NCBI GenBank assembly: GCA_011523615.1
Contig: WTGJ01000027.1
Span: 297,632-361,631, forward strand
From: Chloroflexota bacterium
GTDB lineage: Bacteria; Chloroflexota; Anaerolineae; Aggregatilineales; Phototrophicaceae
DNA length: 64,000 bases
Direction of reading: 5' to 3'
This document shows positions 25,248-33,100 of this stretch, piece by piece (positions within the stretch are counted from its first letter, which is position 1; every line of letters begins with the position of its first letter). The notes under the pieces were generated by a model. That model saw only the letters and a program-made list of their open reading frames with translations, was not told the origin of the DNA and searched no databases. The position numbers and the translations under genes were made by a program.

Positions 25248-26324
25248 TCAATCCTTCAGCTTGCCGCGGAATCGGCAATAGGTAGCATAATCAATGGGGA
25301 TGCGCCGGCGGATGTATGTTTCCGTGGAGTTTGCGCGTGACTGTAGCGCTTCAATCCGTTCCGTAACGCGCAAATCGAAAGCATCGGAACCCGCGCCGCT
25401 GCCATAACTCACCATCAAGATGCGCGCGCCCGGCTTTGCCACATCCAGGATAGCCGTCAGGCCCAGCATGCACGAACCGGAATACACATTGCCCACCCGA
25501 TCCGCCAGCAATCCTGTTTCCAGTTGCTCCGCTACAAAGCCGAGCATTTTTCCGGCTCTGGATGGAAATTTCACATTGGGTTGGTGGAAAACAGCGTGAT
25601 CATAATCGCTTGCCTGGCTGCGCATCTCTTCCATCAAGGAGCTTGCGGCGGAGAGGGTATGGGCGAAATACGCGGGTTCACCGGTGAAACGGTCGGCATG
25701 AGTGGGGTAGGTTTCACCCGCGCGTCGCCAAAAATCTGGCGTATCGGTTACATAGGAGTAACTGGCCAGGAAGACCGCTCCTGCCTCATCCGCCGGCCCC
25801 AAAAGGAACGCCGCACCGCCACTGGCAGCGGTGTATTCCAGGGGGTCACCTGGGCGACCTTGTGCCGTATCCATCCCGATGCTCAATGTGTACTGACCCA
25901 TCCCACTGCCGATCAGGCCGATCGAGGCTTGCACGGCTTCGGTCCCCGCTTTGCAGGCGAATTCCCAATCCGCAGCCTGGATGTTGGGGGAAGTCCCGAG
26001 CGCTTCCGCCACGATGGTGCTGGTCGGTTTCACGGCATATGGGTGGCTCTCACTGCCGACCCAAACGGCCCTGAGTTGTTCCGGGGCGATGCCCGATCGG
26101 ATGATGGCGTTGCGCGCTGCTTCGATGGCCATCGTCGTCACGTCTTCATCCAAGCCAGCGACCGCTTTTTCGGTGATGGGGCTTTGGGCCGAGCCATCCG
26201 ACCAGACTCGGGCCACTTCGCTTCCCGGCAAGCGATATTGGGGGATGTATGCCCCATAACCGACGATGCCGACATCCTGGATGGACCGCATGAGATTTCG
26301 CTGTGTCGCCTGAGAAACGTTCAT
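25248..26324 (-). CDS. hydroxymethylglutaryl-CoA synthase, archaeal type
   Basis: 358 residues. IVGYGAYIPQYRLP at the N-terminus, Glu68 in MAIEAARN, nucleophile Cys124 in WEFACKAGTEA, His247 in FHQPNVKFP, and GNVYSGSCM. All three catalytic residues of the Cys-His-Glu set are present. It condenses acetyl-CoA with acetoacetyl-CoA to HMG-CoA. Its ATG overlaps the HMG-CoA reductase stop, and its own stop is three bases before the thiolase-like gene with GGATTGAAGG as ribosome-binding site. The downstream order synthase, thiolase, DUF35 parallels archaeal operons. Confidence 0.95.
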   Translation of the reverse strand: MNVSQATQRNLMRSIQDVGIVGYGAYIPQYRLPGSEVARVWSDGSAQSPITEKAVAGLDEDVTTMAIEAARNAIIRSGIAPEQLRAVWVGSESHPYAVKPTSTIVAEALGTSPNIQAADWEFACKAGTEAVQASIGLIGSGMGQYTLSIGMDTAQGRPGDPLEYTAASGGAAFLLGPADEAGAVFLASYSYVTDTPDFWRRAGETYPTHADRFTGEPAYFAHTLSAASSLMEEMRSQASDYDHAVFHQPNVKFPSRAGKMLGFVAEQLETGLLADRVGNVYSGSCMLGLTAILDVAKPGARILMVSYGSGAGSDAFDLRVTERIEALQSRANSTETYIRRRIPIDYATYCRFRGKLKD

Positions 26325-27661
26325 GAGTGATCTCCCGCAGATGTCATGCTCTTCATGAGTTCCGCGGCTCGAGAGGGGCGAATGTCATTTTCTGCGATCA
26401 TCACTGCTGCAATCTGCCCCACCATTTCATCGCTGGCACCCGCAGAAAGCGCGATTTGACGGGCGTGCAATCGCATGTGACCGTGTTGGATGCCTTCACC
26501 AGCCAAAGCCAGTAAGGCGGCGAAATTCTGCGCAAGGCCCACCGACGCAACGATTTCGGCGAGTTCGCTGGCGCTCTGGACATCGAGCAAAGCCAGGGCC
26601 GCTTTCGCTCCTGGATGAGCCCGGGTGCTTCCGCCTACGATGCCCAGAGCCAGGGGCAATTCAAGGGAACCCATCAGATTCCCGTATTCGTCCACTTGCC
26701 AGGTAGAAAGGCTGCGATAATTCCCCGTCCGCGCTGCATAGGCGTGCGCGCCCGCTTCCACCGCCCGCCAATCATTGCCTGTAGCCAGCACCACGGCGTC
26801 TATGCCGTTGAGGATGCCCTTGTTGTGGGTCGCCGCTCGATAGGGGTCTATTTCAGCGAGAGCCGCCGCTTCATAGACTCGTTGCAGAATGGGCGGCCCG
26901 TCTACGGAAGAGTGTGAGAAAGCGTCTGCATTGATTTGTGCTCGCGCCCGGGCCAGCCGCCGGTCATTCAAATTGCTGAGGATGCGCAAAACTACCCGGC
27001 CCTTGCTGATCTCAGCCAGTGAAGGAGCGATGCGTTCGAGCGCCGTATTGATGGCATTGGCACCCATGGCGTCCTGACAATCCACCAATAAATGCACCAC
27101 CAGCATCGGGCCGATTTTCGCGTGCGATAACTGGCGCAACTCGATCTCCCTCGCCCCACCGCCGCGCTGGGCCAAACTACCCAGCGCTTCATTCGCCGCT
27201 GCCAGGATCGCCGCTTTTTTCTCGTTGAGCGCAGCCATCGCTCGCTTCATTTGCGGTACATCCAGCAACTGAACCTGACCGATCATGAGGGGCGGATCGC
27301 TACTGGCGGTGATGCCGCCGGCAAGTCGCATGAGGCGTGCCGCGTTGCTGGCACCGGCGATGACGGAGGGTTCTTCCGTGATCATGGGGATGAGCCGATC
27401 CCGACCGTTGATGCGAAAATTAGTTGCGATGCCCAATGGCAATGCAAAGCGACCGATGGTGTTTTCGATCAACTGATCGGCGGTCTGCAGGTCCAACCCG
27501 TTCGGTGGCCCAAACAAATCCTGTCTGCTCGTTTCATCCCAATGACGGCTTGTCTGCGACGCCCAATCATGGACGATGGTTTGCCGCTCAGCGAGCGAAA
27601 GACGATGGAAACCAGTAAGGCGGGAACTGGGCAGATTTGGCTGCTGCATGGTGGTGAACAT
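26321..27661 (-). CDS. mvaA: class II HMG-CoA reductase
   Basis: 446 residues. Class II features are EEPSVIAGASNAARL (catalytic Glu), VDCQDAMGANAINT, ATHNKGILNGIDAVVLATGN (catalytic Lys) followed by DWRAVEAGAHAYA, and QHGHMRLHARQIALSAG (catalytic His). The class is known from Pseudomonas mevalonii and from biosynthetic pathways of Gram-positive bacteria; cofactor preference is not predictable here. It makes mevalonate and heads the HMG-CoA synthase operon. No good Shine-Dalgarno precedes ATG 27661; an in-frame ATG at 27649 is an alternative. Confidence 0.95.
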   Translation of the reverse strand: MFTTMQQPNLPSSRLTGFHRLSLAERQTIVHDWASQTSRHWDETSRQDLFGPPNGLDLQTADQLIENTIGRFALPLGIATNFRINGRDRLIPMITEEPSVIAGASNAARLMRLAGGITASSDPPLMIGQVQLLDVPQMKRAMAALNEKKAAILAAANEALGSLAQRGGGAREIELRQLSHAKIGPMLVVHLLVDCQDAMGANAINTALERIAPSLAEISKGRVVLRILSNLNDRRLARARAQINADAFSHSSVDGPPILQRVYEAAALAEIDPYRAATHNKGILNGIDAVVLATGNDWRAVEAGAHAYAARTGNYRSLSTWQVDEYGNLMGSLELPLALGIVGGSTRAHPGAKAALALLDVQSASELAEIVASVGLAQNFAALLALAGEGIQHGHMRLHARQIALSAGASDEMVGQIAAVMIAENDIRPSRAAELMKSMTSAGDHS

Positions 27662-27739
27662 AACCCGACGAGGCTGTCAAGAACTATCACGAGGCACTCA
27701 CTGCCATCAAAAGCTATCGGTCAAAACGATCAGACAGGC

Positions 27740-27751
27740 TAAGATGGGGAT
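27740..27751 (+). promoter_or_regulatory. -10-like hexamer six bases before the deacetylase start (leaderless candidate)
   Basis: TAAGAT (27740-27745) is followed by GGGGAT and then the ATG at 27752. There is no upstream Shine-Dalgarno, and the -35 match is weak. Confidence 0.4.
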
Positions 27752-28540
27752 ATGTTCCGATGGATCATCCTCGTTTTGATCTGCCAACTGGCCCCATTCT
27801 TCAGCGCGTCTGCACAGCAAGATTCACCGTTGTTACCGCCGGACGGCACCAGCCGTCGATTGCGCTTGCCGATTTTGATGTATCATTACATCAGCCCCAT
27901 CCCACCGGGGGCAGATGACTTCCGACGAGAGTTAACGGTTGAACCTGACATTTTTGCGAGGCATTTGCGGCACTTGCATGAAGCAGGTTTTAAAACCGTT
28001 TCTTTGAATGACTTATACAACGCACTGAATGCGGGCCAGCGGTTGCCGCAAAAGCCCATCATCCTGACCTTCGACGATGGGCATCGCGATCACTATGATC
28101 ACGCTCTTCCCTTGTTGATTGAGTATGGTTTCCAGGCGACCTTTTTCATCATCACGGGATTGGCGGACGAAGGAAACCCGGCTCACTTGAGCTGGGAGCA
28201 GATTTCAGCCATGGATGTTGCGGGTATGGAAATGGAAAGCCATAGCAAACATCACCGCGATCTGAGGAACAGGAGCAGCGATTTTTTGGTCTACGAATTG
28301 CTGGGGAGCTACCAATCTTTAGAGGCGCATCTGGGTGAGCCACCGACTTCCTTCTCTTACCCCAGTGGTTTCTATGACGCGACGGCCATTGAGGTAGTGC
28401 AAAGCGTGCCATATTCCATTGCCGTGACGACAGAGCCGGGCAATCGTCACACCATGGATGATATATTAACCCTGCGAAGAATCAGGATCTACGGCAATAT
28501 GCCCGTTGAGAATTTGGCGGTCGCGTTGGCATCGAATTGA
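27752..28540 (+). CDS. exported polysaccharide deacetylase (CE4 family)
   Basis: 262 residues with a signal peptide (residues 1-21, FFSASAQ). LPILMYHYI begins the NodB homology domain. Motif 1 TFDDGHRDHY holds the catalytic base and metal Asp, motif 2 is MESHSKHHRD with the metal His pair, and motif 3 is SFSYPSGFYD. CE4 enzymes remove N- or O-acetyl groups from peptidoglycan or surface glycans. It is divergent from the HMG-CoA reductase operon. Confidence 0.92.
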   Translation: MFRWIILVLICQLAPFFSASAQQDSPLLPPDGTSRRLRLPILMYHYISPIPPGADDFRRELTVEPDIFARHLRHLHEAGFKTVSLNDLYNALNAGQRLPQKPIILTFDDGHRDHYDHALPLLIEYGFQATFFIITGLADEGNPAHLSWEQISAMDVAGMEMESHSKHHRDLRNRSSDFLVYELLGSYQSLEAHLGEPPTSFSYPSGFYDATAIEVVQSVPYSIAVTTEPGNRHTMDDILTLRRIRIYGNMPVENLAVALASN

Positions 28541-28548
28541 GGATCCAT

Positions 28549-28782
28549 TCAATCGGGTAGGATCCCCGTATCGGCCAGCAAATCGATCCAAACCAAAAAA
28601 ACAAGCCCGAGGGGAACAGCGACGAAGAGGTAATACAGGGTGCCGAACTCTGCAATGGTGATGCCGGCCGATTCCGGTTTGATCGCGGGTAAGCCAACCA
28701 CGACCATCAAGGCAGCGAGGGCAAACCCCAGAGCCATGGAAATGAGCCAGACGAAGATGCGCAAAATGGTTTTTCCGGACAT
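28549..28782 (-). CDS. small two-helix membrane protein, unknown
   Basis: 77 residues with two hydrophobic segments (about 8-30 and 48-68) and a short charged loop. GAGGGTGAC just before ATG 28782 is a good ribosome-binding site, which supports real translation. No family recognised. It is convergent with the deacetylase gene eight bases away and divergent from the next gene. Confidence 0.6.
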   Translation of the reverse strand: MSGKTILRIFVWLISMALGFALAALMVVVGLPAIKPESAGITIAEFGTLYYLFVAVPLGLVFLVWIDLLADTGILPD

Positions 28783-28905
28783 GTCACCCTCGCCCCTGCT
28801 GCCCGTATTTTATCGTGCGGTCGATGCTCCGCAAGGGTCGACTCATAGAAATCAGCACCCTGCCCTGCTACACTCTTTTGAGTTTCCAATGTGAGGTTCA
28901 AGCAG

Positions 28906-30087
28906 GTGCCGGATCTGTTTGATAAAGCCAGCAAATTCACCTATGCCAAGGAAGCGATGGCTCTGGGCCTGTACCCTTATTTTCGCGCCTTGAGTGAATC
29001 CGAAGGCACTACGGCCATTTTTGAAGGCAAAGACGTGGTGATGATCGGCTCGAATAATTACCTGGGTTTGACCATGGATCCCAGAGTGAGGGCTGCGGCC
29101 TGTGATGCGATCGAGCAATATGGAACGAGCATGACCGGTTCCCGCTTCCTGAATGGCACCATCGAATTGCATTTGGAGCTGGATCGGCGGCTGGCCCGAT
29201 TCGTGGGCAAAGAAGCGGCACTCGTCTTTCCCACAGGATACCAGACCAACGTCGGCACCATATCGTCCCTGGTCCAAAAGGGGGATTTTGTCGTCATAGA
29301 TAAAGATTCTCATGCCAGTATCGTCGATGGTGCCATGATGTCCCGTGGGGAGATGAAGCGTTTCTTGCACAACGATGCCGAAAATTTGGACGCGGTTCTG
29401 ACCAAGTTACCCGAAGATGCGGGGAAATTGGTGATTGTGGATGGGGTCTACAGTATGGGTGGCGATATCGCCCCCTTGCCGGAGATCGTATCCGTTTGCA
29501 AGGAACACCGCGCCAGAATCCTGGTCGATGATGCCCATGGGATCGGCGTAACCGGTGACGGACATGGCACCGCCGCTCATTTTGGCCTCACTCACGACGT
29601 CGACCTGATCATGGGCACCTTCAGCAAGAGTTTTGCTTCCCTAGGGGGCTTCATCGCGGGATCGGAAGAAGTGGTGCATTACATCCAGCACTTTGCCCGT
29701 TCATTGGTTTTTTCTGCGGCGATTCCAGCACCGAGTGCTGCCGCCGTCCTCAAAGCGCTGGATATCATCGAAGCAGAGCCACAGCATGTCATCCAGTTGT
29801 GGGAAAACGCCGAATATATGAGAGCTGGTTTGCGAAACCTGGGTTTCAATACGGGGAATAGCGCAACTCCCATCATCCCCGTGATCATTGGGGAAGAATA
29901 CTTGACGAGCAAAGCCTGGAGTAGCTTGATCGACCAGGGCGCCTATACCAATCCCGTCGTTCCGCCCGGGGTACCACCCAACCAGAGTCTGTTGCGCACC
30001 AGTTATATGGCCCGCCACACTCGCGAACACCTCGATCACGCCTTGAACGCGTTCGAATACGTAGGCAAAGCGCTGAACCTGGTGTGA
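28906..30087 (+). CDS. alpha-oxoamine synthase family enzyme, serine palmitoyltransferase-like
   Basis: 393 residues from GTG 28906, nine bases after GAGG; GTG 28891 is the alternative (398 residues). PLP fold type I motifs are SNNYLGLTMDPRV, GTSMTGSRFLNGT, DKDSHASIVDGAMMS, VDDAHGIGVTG and the Schiff-base Lys in GTFSKSFASLGG. The family decarboxylatively condenses an amino acid with an acyl-CoA (BioF, Kbl, HemA, Spt). The N-terminal LGLYPYFRALSESEG followed by MIGSNNYLGL is closest to my memory of bacterial serine palmitoyltransferases, giving 3-ketosphinganine for sphingolipids. BioF or Kbl is the alternative, and neither biotin nor threonine genes are nearby. Confidence 0.85.
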   Translation: MPDLFDKASKFTYAKEAMALGLYPYFRALSESEGTTAIFEGKDVVMIGSNNYLGLTMDPRVRAAACDAIEQYGTSMTGSRFLNGTIELHLELDRRLARFVGKEAALVFPTGYQTNVGTISSLVQKGDFVVIDKDSHASIVDGAMMSRGEMKRFLHNDAENLDAVLTKLPEDAGKLVIVDGVYSMGGDIAPLPEIVSVCKEHRARILVDDAHGIGVTGDGHGTAAHFGLTHDVDLIMGTFSKSFASLGGFIAGSEEVVHYIQHFARSLVFSAAIPAPSAAAVLKALDIIEAEPQHVIQLWENAEYMRAGLRNLGFNTGNSATPIIPVIIGEEYLTSKAWSSLIDQGAYTNPVVPPGVPPNQSLLRTSYMARHTREHLDHALNAFEYVGKALNLV

Positions 30088-30178
30088 GCGGTGCTACTTC
30101 AGCATTGGGCTGAATGAACAGAGTGCTGTTTCAGCTCAGGCGATGCGTCTTTAATCGAGACTCCTAAACCATTGCCCT
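30088..30178. other. convergent intergenic spacer
   Basis: It holds one small inverted repeat, TTCAGC (30098-30103) and GCTGAA (30109-30114) with a five-base loop, but no T-run. It may mark the end of the two convergent transcripts; I see nothing else in it. Confidence 0.35.
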
Positions 30179-33100
30179 TCAATCCTGATTGCGCCGGTTG
30201 CGGAAGATGCGGGTCAGGAAAAGATGCGCTGGATTGAAGAGCATATAAGCCACGGGAACGACAACCAGGGTGAGGACCGTGCTGCCCAGCACACCGCCAA
30301 TCACCACCGTGCCCATTTCGGAAGCCACGATCGCTCCTTCCGATAATCCTACCGCCAAAGGCAACAAGGCGATGACGGTTGCCATCGATGTCATCAGGAT
30401 GGGGCGCAACCGGCGTGCTCCCGCTTCTTCTAGGGCCTCTCGGGTGTCCATGCCGCGTTGTTTGCGATTGGTCTGCACCCGATCGATGAGGACCACAGCA
30501 TTGGTGACCACGATGCCGATGAGCATCAAGAGACCGATCAATGCCGGGATGCCCAGCACGCGGTTCGTGATGGTCAGCGCGATGGCGGCGCCTACCGGGG
30601 CGACGATGACACTGAATATGATCACCAACCAGTACACCGGCGAGCCGAAAGTGATGATGAGGATGATGATGACCAGGACCAACGCGAGAATCATGGAGCG
30701 TCCCACGCTGATGAATCCTTCGGTTTGGACTTCGCTGGTGAAGCCCTGACTCACAACGATTTTCTCTGCCGCAGGTAGCGCTTCATTGATCTGTTGCAAC
30801 AGGGGTAAATCCTCAATGGTTTGGATCGCCTGTGCAGTGACGCCGATGGAATCCGCCGTCTCCAGATCCGCGCTGAATTGCAAGGCGGGGCGGCGATCGA
30901 TGCGGATGATGGATGCATTCTCTGGGTCGCTTGCATCACTGAGCGCGATGTTGCTGCTTACATTCACCAGGCCATCGATACTGGCTAAGGTTTGGATCAC
31001 GCAGGCATTGAGCCGTTCCAGACTTGCGGTACTGCCACTCATGATCATTTGAAATCCACCCACTCCCTCTCCACCGGCAGAAGTGGCCGTTACGGTGATG
31101 TCTGTGGCTGCGCTGCCTGCGCCCACGGTGAGCGGGGCTGCCTCCGCCGCCTCAACATCACAGTGATCGATGGTTTCGGTGTTGGCCGCAGCCGAAGCAG
31201 CACCCAGGAAAAATTGTCCAGATTCGTCGCGCAAGATGGTCAACCAGCGTTCTTGCGCTTCGAGGGAATTCATCGTCAGGGTGAGATTGGCGGTGTTACC
31301 ACTGATGTTGCTCACACCAATAGCGGCTTCATTGCCGCCAATGTTGCCCACTTCCGAGAGCAATTCGCGGACCTCGCTGGTTTCGCCGGGTTCATCATTG
31401 GCCCAGCCATCCTGGGATTTGATGAACTCTTCGAGCTGTTGCACGTTGGCATTCATCGTAAGGATCGAAGTTTCATTCGGCATTTGGATCTGCATCGTGA
31501 TTTGCGGTTCGCCCAGATCAGGGATGAAGGCGAAGGGACGCATGCCAAACAGGGCGAAACCGATGAACATGGAAACGATTGCGCCGGCTATGATCACCGT
31601 CACATTCCGCCAGCGCATCAGACCCCAGCGCAAGAATGGCAAGTAAATTTTCAATACCGCGTCGGCGATGGGGCCGGCATTTTCGCCGATGATGTCTTCT
31701 TCACGAATGAATATGGATGCCAATACGGGTACCACGATGATGGCTACCACGAATGATGCCGCCAAGGCGTAGGTTACGGCGATCCCAAAGGGCAGGAAGA
31801 ATTCACTGATCAAACCACCCGTCAACCCCAGGGGTAAGAAAACCACTACGGCCACGAAGGTTGCGGTGAATATCGCCGACGATACGTCACGCGTACCCGT
31901 GATGATCGCTTCTCGTTTGGAAACCTTAGAGACTTGCATTTGCCGGAAAATGTTTTCCAGGACGACGATGGAATCATCCACCACACGGCCAATCGCTACG
32001 GTGAGGCCGGATAGCACCATGATGTTCAAAGTCACATCGCGGGGGAACAGCTTGAGTATGAAGGTGATCAAAGCACCATCACCGAGTGGTTGGAGCAGAT
32101 CATGAACAAAATTGGGCAGGTGATGCAACATCGCCAGCGCCGACATCAGTGAAAGGGGGATGCTGATGGTCGTGACCAGGGTACTGCGCCAGGCGGGTAT
32201 CGGCAGATTGCCCGGGGAAACCAGGATGAGAACGCTGGTAATTGCGCCGACGATGAGCAGCACCCTCAACACGATGTCACTCGCTAGGAAAGCATCGACC
32301 ACATTGCCATTCGCTGTTTCGAGATTGCCCAGCGTCACGAGGATGATGCCCAGCGTGAAAGCGGCAAAGAGGATGATCCCTGCCAGCCTCCTCGGTTCTC
32401 GGCGCCATCGTCCATCGCTCAGGAAAAGCAAAATGACCACGATGGTGAAGACCGCGCCGAGCGCTCCTTCCCGGGCGACGCCGGTAATGGATTCTTCGAT
32501 GTAGCTCGCTTGTTCAGAGACCACCGTAATCTGAATGTTGGGATAGCGACTCTGGATTTGTTCCAGTTCCTCTTCGATGGCATGGTATGTTTCGACACTG
32601 TTTGCGTCGCTATTCTTCAAAACGGTGAGCAGTAGACTGGGTTGAGAATTCACGCTGGTGATGCTGGCGAGTGGCTGTACATTGACTCGTTGGGACCTTT
32701 GCGTAATTCCGGGTGAAAGCGCTTCCAGCTCCATCAGGACCGCAGGAGACAGCAAGCTCAAGGCTTCGGCACTCAAATCTGTCAAGAAATTCTCGTCATT
32801 GACTGCGATATAAGACATCGCTTCGAGGTTGATGTTGCCAAATATCCCAGGAGCAACTGCTTGCGCTCGTGGACCCAAAAAGATGCTATTCATGAAAGCG
32901 GCTGGGCTGCCCAAAACGTCGCTGAAACGGAAAAAATCATCCGCGGTATCCAGCTCGATCCCGTAAAAATCGGCCAGGGGTTGCCATTCCTCATTCAGGG
33001 CGGGGCCATCTTCGATGAGAATTTGCTGTTCTTCATTGTTTTCTGCCAGATTTTCTGCAAGCCAGCTTTCCAGGGCGGTGGGCGCACCCACGGCAATGGC

